DNA from: a virus
Length of the DNA stretch: 35,933 nt
Virus record (IMG/VR): IMGVR_UViG_3300031240_000026
Span: 1-35,933 of that record
Direction: 5' to 3' (one strand)
The notes under the pieces were generated by a model. That model did no database searches. It saw only the letters and a list, made by a program, of their open reading frames with translations, and was not told the DNA's origin. Positions 13,942 to 20,754 of this stretch are shown piece by piece. Position 1 is the stretch's first letter, and each line of letters starts with the position of its first letter. Made by a program: the position numbers and the translations under genes.

Positions 13942-13950
13942 AGTGTTGGG
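13927..13950 (+). terminator. Terminator of the plus-strand mini-gene
   Basis: Stem CCCAAC(C)ACT/AGTGTTGGG with a loop GTTAA containing the TAA stop, followed by a T-rich stretch on the plus strand (CTTTCGTTATTATTTT). Confidence 0.6.
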
Positions 13951-14066
13951 CTTTCGTTATTATTTTCATCTCAAAAAAAGATGTTAATAACTTTTGAATA
14001 AAATATCGGAAAAAATTTGGAAAATAAAATTTTTTTATTTATCTTCCCAGATTTTTGCATAAATGG

Positions 14067-14092
14067 AAATCCCCAACACTAGTCGGGGATTT
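14067..14092 (-). terminator. Hairpin after the 14098-14445 gene
   Basis: Perfect 8-bp stem AAATCCCC/GGGGATTT with a 10-nt loop, a few bases after the stop of the gene at 14098. Tail only moderately T-rich. Together with the mini-gene terminator it separates two converging units. Confidence 0.65.
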
Positions 14093-14097
14093 GGGAG

Positions 14098-14445
14098 TTA
14101 TTGTTTTTTAACGTTTAGATAAGCTGCTGGGTTATTCAATACCTTGATAACAGCTGCTAGCTCCTTGTCATCGAACATATAGGTGCCACCTTCATCGTTG
14201 GTGTCCTTACGAACTTTTTTGCTAAACAAAGACCTATCAGTAGCGTCTTTTGGATTTCCCAACCCAGCAGCTGCCATAACCTGGCTTTGTTTCAACATTG
14301 TATCTTGAAGTTTCGTCTGAACTTCAGAATACTCTTTGTCATAATCTCTCTCATTTCTCTGTGCAGATGGCTCTTTTGGGGCCTTTTCTTGTATTGGGAT
14401 CGAAAGTGATTCACGTAGTTTCTTTTTGATGTCGTTCTTGTTCAT
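14098..14445 (-). CDS. Hypothetical protein (115 aa)
   Basis: A 115-residue, charged protein. The N-terminal half is probably helical and rich in Glu/Lys/Gln; the C-terminal segment (DDKELAAVIKVLNNPAAYLNVKK) looks like a compact helical domain. It has the AAACCAATAG leader seen elsewhere but no good TACCTTTG box; a palindrome lies upstream. Possibly regulated differently from its neighbours. A hairpin follows the stop. Confidence 0.6.
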   Translation of the reverse strand: MNKNDIKKKLRESLSIPIQEKAPKEPSAQRNERDYDKEYSEVQTKLQDTMLKQSQVMAAAGLGNPKDATDRSLFSKKVRKDTNDEGGTYMFDDKELAAVIKVLNNPAAYLNVKKQ

Positions 14446-14496
14446 AACCTATTGGTTTCCTAATAAATATCCTAAAAAAGCCAAAAATCAGCTTTT

Positions 14497-14516
14497 ATGT
14501 ACACAAATGTGTACAT
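14497..14516. promoter_or_regulatory. Palindrome upstream of the 14098-14445 gene
   Basis: ATGTACAC/GTGTACAT with a 4-base centre AAAT, a 20-base near-perfect dyad. It lies in the gap between the 14531 stop and ATG 14445; the -33-like TTTG is at its centre, with a poor -7 box 20 nt further. Operator or terminator are both possible. Confidence 0.45.
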
Positions 14517-14530
14517 GAATCACTTGTTGT

Positions 14531-14863
14531 TCAGATACCTCTTTCATAATATGCTTCTTCCTCACTAATAAAAGTATTTACTTCAACTGGAGATAGCCGT
14601 ATTGCTCTCCCTGTTTCTATAAATATTTTTGTTTGTATATCTACAATTCTATTGTTTAATTCAATTTCTTTTTGTTCAGCCCATTCAACATAGATACGTT
14701 CTATTTCTGACTTATCTAATTCAAATATTGATTCTAGTGATGATAATACATCAAGTGATCTAACTTCACATTTTTGAATGCGATCAAACAAGAAATATGA
14801 AACGTATGTTGAAAGAGTTATACGATAGTTTTTATCTAAGTATTTAACTACAATGTCTTTCAT
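14531..14863 (-). CDS. Member of a four-copy paralogous family (110 aa)
   Basis: The product starts at ATG 14863 (MKDIVVKYLDKNYRITLS) and shares the pattern YLDKNY-x-(V/I)-x-LS near residue 10, then a long helix with L-x3-IF, then IY-x-EW around residue 60, with genes 14863-15078, 22109-22540 and 31403-31900. It has an extra C-terminal helix after the common core. Coupled to the preceding copy by an ATGA overlap. No known domain. Confidence 0.65.
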   Translation of the reverse strand: MKDIVVKYLDKNYRITLSTYVSYFLFDRIQKCEVRSLDVLSSLESIFELDKSEIERIYVEWAEQKEIELNNRIVDIQTKIFIETGRAIRLSPVEVNTFISEEEAYYERGI

Positions 14864-15078
14864 CACTTAACATAATAATCATTAAACTGCTTATCAATCC
14901 ACTCATTATAAATTGATAGAGTATCCTCTTCTGTAATATTGAAGATGAGTTGTAGACTAGCAAATAGTGTTTTAATACCAACTGGTTCTCTATTAAAACG
15001 ATCAATTAACGTATATGAAACAGTTGAAAGAGGGACATAATAATTTTTATCCAAATATCTTATAACTATTGTTTTCAT
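14863..15078 (-). CDS. Member of a four-copy paralogous family (71 aa)
   Basis: The shortest copy, 71 residues from ATG 15078, essentially the common core: MKTIVIRYLDKNYYVPLS, then LQLIFNITEEDTLSIYNEWID. It forms a tandem pair with the next gene. Function unknown; the multiple copies suggest the fold is useful to the phage, perhaps as an interaction module. Confidence 0.65.
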   Translation of the reverse strand: MKTIVIRYLDKNYYVPLSTVSYTLIDRFNREPVGIKTLFASLQLIFNITEEDTLSIYNEWIDKQFNDYYVK

Positions 15079-15092
15079 TTGAACAATAGGAT

Positions 15093-15215
15093 TTAAAACG
15101 CATTGAATATCTTCAATGACATAAAAATTAAAAGTCCTAGAACAATAAACTTAAGCCATCTCCAGTTTTTTGTAATAAGATAAATCATATAAAGTTTTAA
15201 GTCACCTCTATTCAT
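15093..15215 (-). CDS. Small membrane peptide (40 aa)
   Basis: A 40-codon frame from ATG 15215 to TAA 15093. A basic/aromatic first half (with KNWRWLKF) leads into a hydrophobic helix (FIVLGLLIFMSLKIF). It begins 2 nt after the sigma factor's stop and precedes the tandem family genes, which supports it being real. Confidence 0.45.
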   Translation of the reverse strand: MNRGDLKLYMIYLITKNWRWLKFIVLGLLIFMSLKIFNAF

Positions 15216-15217
15216 AA

Positions 15218-16126
15218 TTAAGAATTTCTAATATTAGAATGGAGAAGTCTTTTTTTCAATTTCAATAAATTCTTCTCTCTTATTTGACGAATCATTTCAC
15301 GTGTTACGCCAATTTCATCACCTAGGTCTTTTAATGATCTTGGAATATTGCCATCCAATCCATACAAAGCAATCATGATGTATTTATCTCTTGGTTTAAG
15401 AGCATCTAACATCTTGGCCACTTCAGATTTAATACTAGATTCCATCACACCATGATCAGTAGCTTTAAATGTTGTATCATCTGAAAGTGTATCACCTAAA
15501 CAAGTGCTATTGCCATTATCATTGCTGATTTCTCGATCCAATGAGTCAACACTATATCCATTCAACACATCCAAGAATTCAAATTCATCACTTAATTTTT
15601 TATATGGTGATTCATCAGATGCTAATCCAAGCTCTTCTCCATACACATCAATGATTTCTTGAATATCAACATTACGACCTAGCTTTTGTTCTAGTTCATT
15701 GATCTTTTTATCAAGCTTGTTTAAGCTGTTAATTTTATTGGATGGAAGACGGACCAAACGGCCATTTTTAGCCAAGTATTCTAAAATGATCTTTCTTATC
15801 CACCATACAGCATAAGAAATGAATTTATATCCAGTAGCTGGATCAAATCGTTTAGAGGCAATGATTAAGCCAATGTTACCTTCATTTACTAAGTCTTCCA
15901 ATGGATTTAATGAAGTAGCATATTGTTTAGCTACTGATACAACAAAGCGTAGATTTCTTTGGACCAATTCATCCATCGCTTTTTTATCACCACGACTAGC
16001 TTTTTCTGCACAAATCATTTCTTCTTTTGGAGTAAAAATCGCAATCTCTGAAATATCCTTAAGATATTGATTGAAGGAAACCGTCTCTCTATTCGTAACT
16101 CTGTTGGTGATGACTAACTGCTTCAT
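15218..16126 (-). CDS. Sigma-70 family RNA polymerase sigma factor (302 aa)
   Basis: The sequence shows regions 1.2-2.4 (EEMICAEKASRGDKKAMDELVQRN and GLIIASKRFDPATGYKFISYAVWWIRKII, about residues 37-125, read in order), region 3 and region 4.2 at the C terminus (SLKDLGDEIGVTREMIRQIR, about 265-285), but no long region 1.1. This matches the short group-1/2 sigmas of Bacteroidetes. It would direct RNA polymerase to promoters; whether it uses the host pattern or late promoters cannot be told. A weaker box pair (CTTG, 20 nt, TATCTTCG) precedes it. Confidence 0.85.
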   Translation of the reverse strand: MKQLVITNRVTNRETVSFNQYLKDISEIAIFTPKEEMICAEKASRGDKKAMDELVQRNLRFVVSVAKQYATSLNPLEDLVNEGNIGLIIASKRFDPATGYKFISYAVWWIRKIILEYLAKNGRLVRLPSNKINSLNKLDKKINELEQKLGRNVDIQEIIDVYGEELGLASDESPYKKLSDEFEFLDVLNGYSVDSLDREISNDNGNSTCLGDTLSDDTTFKATDHGVMESSIKSEVAKMLDALKPRDKYIMIALYGLDGNIPRSLKDLGDEIGVTREMIRQIREKNLLKLKKRLLHSNIRNS

Positions 16127-16165
16127 AAATTGGTATTAGGTGGGTATTATTGAAAGGGGTGTCTG

Positions 16166-16197
16166 CGAAGATACTACTTAATTGTTATTGATGCAAG
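16166..16197 (-). promoter_or_regulatory. Probable promoter for the sigma-factor gene
   Basis: CTTG (16194-16197), 20 nt, TATCTTCG (16166-16173), about 39 nt before ATG 16126. Each box has one mismatch but the spacing equals that of the strong promoters. Confidence 0.5.
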
Positions 16198-16204
16198 TAA
16201 AATT

Positions 16205-16426
16205 TTAGGTATATAATGGTATATCTTTTGATACCTTAACTGCTTCATCTAATTTTAATGTTGTTCCACAATGAAGATATAAAATTACACCTTGAAATAC
16301 AGAAGCATCTTTTCTTTCAACACGATAAACCATTTTAGTCATGTGTTGTTTAAAAGAACCAGTAAATTCTGATAATGCTTTTTCTGATAATTTTACATGA
16401 TCACCTTCTTCTATTTTTTCTAACAT
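16205..16426 (-). CDS. Hypothetical protein (73 aa)
   Basis: Seventy-three residues that look like a small beta-barrel (GDHVKLSEKALSEF near the start, later VFQGVILYLHCGTTLKL). Last gene of the operon started at 18468, 12 nt after the smpB start-side neighbour ends. Function unknown. Confidence 0.55.
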   Translation of the reverse strand: MLEKIEEGDHVKLSEKALSEFTGSFKQHMTKMVYRVERKDASVFQGVILYLHCGTTLKLDEAVKVSKDIPLYT

Positions 16427-16437
16427 TAGTTGTTGGG

Positions 16438-16878
16438 TTATATGTTTCCTTCTAATTCTCGTTTAAGGTCCTTATCCTTTAACGAAGTCCGTTTATCGTA
16501 TAGGTTTTTGCCTCTAGCAAGACCAATTTCCAGTTTAATAAAACCAGTGGGAGATAAGATAATCTCTAAAGGTACAATAGTCAAGCCCTTTTGTGACATT
16601 TTTTCCTCTAATTTAATTATTTCTTTTTTCTTAAGAAGAAGCTTTCTATCTCTAGTCGGCACATGATTGTTGTGTGTTCCACCTTCTTTATGCTCAGTAA
16701 CATGCATTCCCTTAATGAATATTTCACCATCTGTAATAAAACAATAAGCTTCAGATATTGAAACCTTGCTATCTTTTATAGATTTAACTTCTGATCCTTG
16801 TAATTTAATTCCAGCAATATATCTCTCTAGAATTGAGTATTCAAAAGTCGCTTTTTTATTCTTAACTAATGATTTCAT
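16438..16878 (-). CDS. smpB: SsrA-binding protein SmpB (146 aa)
   Basis: The 146-residue protein is a full-length SmpB: KKATFEYSILERYIAGI at the start, LQGSEVKSIKDSKVSISEAY (about residues 26-45), GTHNNHVPTRDRKLLL (about 67-83) and the basic C-terminal tail KNLYDKRTSLKDKDLKRE. In bacteria SmpB brings tmRNA to stalled ribosomes and positions it in the empty A site; the tail enters the mRNA channel. No tmRNA gene is visible here, so it would act with the host's tmRNA. It overlaps the ferritin-like gene by 17 nt. Confidence 0.92.
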   Translation of the reverse strand: MKSLVKNKKATFEYSILERYIAGIKLQGSEVKSIKDSKVSISEAYCFITDGEIFIKGMHVTEHKEGGTHNNHVPTRDRKLLLKKKEIIKLEEKMSQKGLTIVPLEIILSPTGFIKLEIGLARGKNLYDKRTSLKDKDLKRELEGNI

Positions 16879-17416
16879 TATTTTTTATTTTTAACCCTAA
16901 AGCTTCTAATCCCTTATCATGACAATCTTTAACTTTTTTCATTCCATATTTAGTAGCAATAGATTCAAGTGCTTTTGCATGATAAGCTTCTTCTGGTTCA
17001 ATTATTTTAAATAATTCTTTTAAATCTTCTGGTGTATTTTGGTCCTTAATGATTACTCTCATACGTTTGAGAGAAAGTCCTTCAGCATAAGCTCCAATTG
17101 CTGCTGCTGTTTGCATATCACATACACAAGGAAGAGTGTTTCTCCAATATCTTCCATTGTTAGAAGATTTTTCATATAATGTAATATTACGCTTTTTTAG
17201 TATTTCGTCAACTAAGATAGCGTGATGTCTTTCTTGTTCTGCAATCAACATGAAAATCTTATAACTTTCTTTATCATTATAACAATAATCAATTCCAAAA
17301 GATGTAAATCTAAATTCAGCATCTTTTTCATTATTATATAATGCTACAAGCCAATGCTCTAATTTTTCTTTATCATTAAGACATTTTGTCCACCATGATT
17401 CAGTTATTTTTTTCAT
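16862..17416 (-). CDS. Ferritin-like di-iron protein, MiaE-like (184 aa)
   Basis: A four-helix-bundle sequence with di-iron ligands in the expected places: Glu in helix 1 (YNNEKDAEF, about 30-34), E62 and H65 in EQERHH, E112 in AEGLS, and E143 and H146 in EEAYHA. Members include rubrerythrin-like proteins and MiaE, which hydroxylates modified tRNA. The family branch cannot be decided here. Between smpB and a kinase-like gene; a tRNA-modifying role would fit the setting but is an inference. Confidence 0.7.
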   Translation of the reverse strand: MKKITESWWTKCLNDKEKLEHWLVALYNNEKDAEFRFTSFGIDYCYNDKESYKIFMLIAEQERHHAILVDEILKKRNITLYEKSSNNGRYWRNTLPCVCDMQTAAAIGAYAEGLSLKRMRVIIKDQNTPEDLKELFKIIEPEEAYHAKALESIATKYGMKKVKDCHDKGLEALGLKIKNNEIIS

Positions 17417-17418
17417 TT

Positions 17419-17832
17419 TTAGCGATGTTTAAATATGAAATCACAATCCTCACACATAAATGGGCTATCTCCATAATCAACCAAAACAATTTTACCATCT
17501 AGTTTACCAAAATTTTGAATCTTGTTATCTAGTGGTAATGCTTTAAATTCATTTGCAAATGCTTCTTTGTTATACTCCTCAATACTTAATGATTCAGCCC
17601 TCTTCATAATTATTACCACACTAAGTGGTAATCTAAATAACACAGGACATAATTTATCTTTTTGATGGGAATGCTTATACCAATAAACTTCATCGATGTT
17701 ACTAAGAATTCCCCTAAGAAAAGACTTCCAACGATAACCAGAATTTGAATGCCAGAATCTAGCTATTTTAATAGCGTATGGACCAATAAGAATAACGCTT
17801 CGACATGTTCCCTTCTTGATTTGTAATCCCAT
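17419..17832 (-). CDS. Minimal protein-kinase-like protein (137 aa)
   Basis: The protein has, in order, AIKIAR with Lys 22 (like the VAIK lysine), LDNKIQNFG with D102-x-K104-x-x-N107 (like HRDxKxxN) and VDYGD with D119 (like DFG). These are the ATP- and metal-binding elements of the protein-kinase fold, yet the protein is only about half the length of a normal kinase domain, and no clear glycine-rich loop is seen. It may phosphorylate a protein or small molecule, or be a degenerate relative. Starts 3 nt after coaE ends. Confidence 0.5.
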   Translation of the reverse strand: MGLQIKKGTCRSVILIGPYAIKIARFWHSNSGYRWKSFLRGILSNIDEVYWYKHSHQKDKLCPVLFRLPLSVVIIMKRAESLSIEEYNKEAFANEFKALPLDNKIQNFGKLDGKIVLVDYGDSPFMCEDCDFIFKHR

Positions 17833-17835
17833 TAT

Positions 17836-18447
17836 TTATGATGTATACCAATCCCACATGATAGCCTTATCTAATGCTTTTACTTGCTTGGTTAATACAT
17901 CCAAGCTATCAATTAAATCTGTTCCATTGTTGAAAATGATATAATCAGATGCAGCTATTTTTTTGTCTTCTGGCCATTGATTACGAAGCTTGCCTTCAAC
18001 ATCTTCTAGTGTTGAATTATCACGAGTCATAGCCCTTTTAATTCTGGTATCTGTGTCAGCTGTAACTGTTATGATAATATCAAAACCATCATTAGCTCCA
18101 GTTTCAAATAAGATTGCTGATTCAAGAATTACATATCGTTTATGTTTATTCTCAATACAGAATTCTTCAAAACGTGCTTTGATGTAAGGTGTTATTACTT
18201 TATTGATTCGAATAAGCTTATCCTTATCGTTGAATATGATCTTTCTCATTTCAGCTCTATCAAGCTTTCCATCAACAAAGATATTTTCATGAATGATTTC
18301 TTGAATGGCTTTTTGAATTTCTGGATCACTCTCAGATTCTCTAGCACAAAGATCACTGTTAAATACAGGAACACCTAATTCCTTGAATAATTTAGAAACG
18401 GTGGTTTTACCAACCCCAATACCGCCTGTGAGACCAACTCTAATCAT
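17836..18447 (-). CDS. coaE: Dephospho-CoA kinase (203 aa)
   Basis: The final enzyme of coenzyme A synthesis (phosphorylation of the 3'-OH of dephospho-CoA). The Walker A is GLTGGIGVGKTT (residues 5-16), followed by the substrate-binding FNSDLCARE and later the TADTDTRIKRAMTRD segment. The length (about 200 aa) is normal for CoaE. It opens its operon behind a consensus promoter at 18468-18499. CoaE is cellular in most genomes, so its presence suggests a drive on host cofactor supply during infection. Confidence 0.88.
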   Translation of the reverse strand: MIRVGLTGGIGVGKTTVSKLFKELGVPVFNSDLCARESESDPEIQKAIQEIIHENIFVDGKLDRAEMRKIIFNDKDKLIRINKVITPYIKARFEEFCIENKHKRYVILESAILFETGANDGFDIIITVTADTDTRIKRAMTRDNSTLEDVEGKLRNQWPEDKKIAASDYIIFNNGTDLIDSLDVLTKQVKALDKAIMWDWYTS

Positions 18448-18467
18448 TTTAGTTTTTATTTAACGTA

Positions 18468-18499
18468 CAAAGGTAAGAAGAATAATCTAAATAAACAAA
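18468..18499 (-). promoter_or_regulatory. Promoter for the coaE-smpB operon
   Basis: TTTG (18496-18499), 20 nt, TACCTTTG (18468-18475), leader of about 16 nt to ATG 18447. The TAG stop of the 18500-19219 gene abuts the -33 box. The operon runs to 16205. Confidence 0.85.
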
Positions 18500-19219
18500 C
18501 TATTTTGCAACTCTTAGGACATTATTTTCAATGACCAAATACTCCCCACTGGTTCCAAGACAATCAATTAAAATTAAATTAGGGAATTCTTCATTCAAAT
18601 CTAATCTTTTTACTGTTGTATGTCCAACAACACATGTGATTCCATCAACCATATCTTTCAATAATGATACTGGTCTAACCCAAATAGGTCCTTGTGTTAC
18701 ATCATTACCTGTTTGACTTAAATTATTACCCATTCTAAATTTAAACACATTTGGAGTGTATTTAAATAGGTCATTAATACCTTGAACTAATACTTCGTTT
18801 ATCATAGGATTAGAATTACCTATGAATTTTTCAGCCCATGTCTTTGTTAATCCAGCATGACTAAAGAAAAACTTATCATGTAAATAGCACATTTGAACCA
18901 AGTCTTCTTTGATTACCAAATCAATCAATTCTCCAATATCATGTGCATATCCAGCACTATATCCGCTATATGTTTCACCAATATTACGAATGTAATGAAA
19001 ATCATGGTTGCCAAATAATAAAATAACCTTATTTGGATTAGCTTTTTTATATGCTAAAATATCTTTAAAATTTTCAATCTGACGATTAGGACTATGACCT
19101 TGATCATGGGTATCAAAATAATCACCAATGAAGATTACCTTATCGGCATCATCTTCTTTAGCAGTTATTTCTTTCCATTTATTTCTTCCGTGGGTATCTC
19201 CAAGAGCAATTATTTTCAT
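18500..19219 (-). CDS. Calcineurin-like metallophosphoesterase (239 aa)
   Basis: The signature metal ligands are all present: GDTHG (D8, H10), GDYFD (D33), GNHD (N71, H72) and later SHAG and GHTTV. These bind two metal ions and hydrolyse phosphate esters; relatives include lambda phosphatase and ApaH-type hydrolases. The substrate cannot be inferred. Stop TAG abuts the next promoter's -33 box. Starts in the 4-nt overlap with the endonuclease gene upstream. Confidence 0.82.
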   Translation of the reverse strand: MKIIALGDTHGRNKWKEITAKEDDADKVIFIGDYFDTHDQGHSPNRQIENFKDILAYKKANPNKVILLFGNHDFHYIRNIGETYSGYSAGYAHDIGELIDLVIKEDLVQMCYLHDKFFFSHAGLTKTWAEKFIGNSNPMINEVLVQGINDLFKYTPNVFKFRMGNNLSQTGNDVTQGPIWVRPVSLLKDMVDGITCVVGHTTVKRLDLNEEFPNLILIDCLGTSGEYLVIENNVLRVAK

Positions 19220-19803
19220 TTTTGTTTATGTTTTAAAATAGCAACAGATAATTTCTTATATTCCATACATTTAGGAATGAACCTACTTATTTTTTTCATA
19301 AATAATTCACAATCTTTTCTGTTAACTAATCGTATTGATTTTCTAGATACTCTAAAAATTATTGAGAATTTCTTTTTGAAATAGTTAATGATAAGTTTTC
19401 GTTCATTATCCGTAAAACTATCTACAGATAATGAAATATGACAATTATTTCCATTATAATATACACTACCATCATCTAAATACCAAAGACAAATTCCTTT
19501 ATTTGTTAATTTATTTAATATTTCTGTGGTAACAATTTTATTCGGTTTATAAAATTTATCATATATTCTTTTTCGTTTACTTAATGGAATTTTAACAACT
19601 ATTGTTAAATTTGTATAATATTTTTTAGTTCTAATGTCATATCTTTTTCTATTATACTCTCCATATGGATATCCCAATATATTTGCTTTCCACTTGGCAT
19701 ATTCTTTATTTTTTTGAGAAAAAGAAAACACATAATCTCCTTTTTCATTCTTAAAAATCCAAGAATCACCTAATAATGTTCCATATATAAGTGAATCTTT
19801 CAT
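19216..19803 (-). CDS. LAGLIDADG-family homing endonuclease (195 aa)
   Basis: Two LAGLIDADG-type helices are visible: IYGTLLGDSW (residues about 6-15) and GICLWYLDDGSV (about 103-114), with Asp 110/111 as likely metal ligands. It is small and free-standing, so it is probably a mobile endonuclease, not an intein. It sits exactly between two metallophosphoesterase genes with ATGA overlaps on both sides, so it was fitted into the operon without breaking either. The DNA is even more AT-rich than the flanks. Confidence 0.85.
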   Translation of the reverse strand: MKDSLIYGTLLGDSWIFKNEKGDYVFSFSQKNKEYAKWKANILGYPYGEYNRKRYDIRTKKYYTNLTIVVKIPLSKRKRIYDKFYKPNKIVTTEILNKLTNKGICLWYLDDGSVYYNGNNCHISLSVDSFTDNERKLIINYFKKKFSIIFRVSRKSIRLVNRKDCELFMKKISRFIPKCMEYKKLSVAILKHKQK

Positions 19804-20462
19804 AGAACTACTTCTATTATGATTGGTTTATTTTGCATTACATAATTATGATTCAATACACTAGCATTTACAAATGTACCTCCATCTGGAAAATCAACAC
19901 GTCCATAACCTTCATGTATATGTCCACATACATGAAGTTTTAAATTAACCAACTCACTTATCTTTTCCAATAAATAAGGACAACCAGTTATATCACCTTG
20001 CATAGTCATATCCAAATATCCCTTAACTGGTCCGTGTGTGATCAATATATTTGTATCCAAAGGAATGAGGTCCCAATGTTTACAAATCGCAGGGCCTACA
20101 CGATTAAATGCCCAATTATAAAACCAAGGTTGAACTGGACTTCCCCATATCTTTATTCCATCAATCTCACATCCTGTATCATTAAGATAAATGATATTTG
20201 GATATTTAGCTAATAGTGTTTTAATATCTTCTGGTTTAGCTTGTTCAAAATAAAAATCATGATTACCAGCTATGAGTATTTTATTCTTAAATGGCAAATC
20301 ATTATACCATCGTAAAAAAGCGACTACTTCATCAATATATCCACGACCAGTCATATCACCAGAATGGATGATAGTCTCAATACTTCCATCAGTATTTTCC
20401 AAATACTTATTTGGTATTTTATTGTGTTGATTGTGTGTATCACTAATGCAAATTACTTTCAT
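19800..20462 (-). CDS. Calcineurin-like metallophosphoesterase (220 aa)
   Basis: Metal-binding motifs SDTHNQ (D8, H10), SGDMTGRG (D36), GNHD (N67, H68), ITHGP and CGHIHEGYG are all present, so it should bind two metals. The last motif resembles the MPPED2-like branch. I chose ATG 20462 (MKVICISDTH) because it lies 5 nt after the preceding gene's stop; a TTG 12 nt upstream would overlap it. Distinct from the neighbouring phosphoesterase in sequence and motif spacing. Confidence 0.8.
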   Translation of the reverse strand: MKVICISDTHNQHNKIPNKYLENTDGSIETIIHSGDMTGRGYIDEVVAFLRWYNDLPFKNKILIAGNHDFYFEQAKPEDIKTLLAKYPNIIYLNDTGCEIDGIKIWGSPVQPWFYNWAFNRVGPAICKHWDLIPLDTNILITHGPVKGYLDMTMQGDITGCPYLLEKISELVNLKLHVCGHIHEGYGRVDFPDGGTFVNASVLNHNYVMQNKPIIIEVVL

Positions 20463-20466
20463 AATC

Positions 20467-20754
20467 TTAATCAATCATTGTTGTATAATTATCCCACGCT
20501 TGTTGTGGTGTCATTTTTTTATCATAATAAACTTCTTTCCAGAACTCTATCATCCATTTACTATTTAGTGGATACTGATGTGGTGAGAATTTAAAAGCAA
20601 TCATTTTTAATTCATCCATCCAATTATTAAATAGATTGAACTTTAATACCACACCTAGTGTTGGTAGTGGAAAGAAATATAGCCATTTGTTTTTTCTATC
20701 CCATAAAAATCCAATCCAAATGTCATACCAAGCAAATAAAAATTCCAGTTTCAT
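20467..20754 (-). CDS. Hypothetical aromatic-rich protein (95 aa)
   Basis: Ninety-five residues, many of them Trp, Phe and Tyr (LFAWYDIWIGFLWDRKNKWLYFFPLP in total about residues 6-31, read in pieces). A helical C terminus follows. May be peripheral to the membrane, but I see no true membrane helix. Abuts the glycosyltransferase gene. Confidence 0.6.
   Translation of the reverse strand: MKLEFLFAWYDIWIGFLWDRKNKWLYFFPLPTLGVVLKFNLFNNWMDELKMIAFKFSPHQYPLNSKWMIEFWKEVYYDKKMTPQQAWDNYTTMID

Noticed and set aside
13850-13960. tRNA-like sequence (the minus-strand stretch AGTTGGTTAGACCA looks like a tRNA D arm) or tmRNA
   Set aside because: No acceptor, anticodon and T arms can be assembled in either direction. 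The structure is better explained by the plus-strand mini-gene and its terminator.
13990-14050. AT-rich imperfect inverted repeat (around 14017-14049) as a replication origin
   Set aside because: Only one imperfect dyad in AT-rich DNA between converging genes; no iterons or DnaA-like boxes seen.
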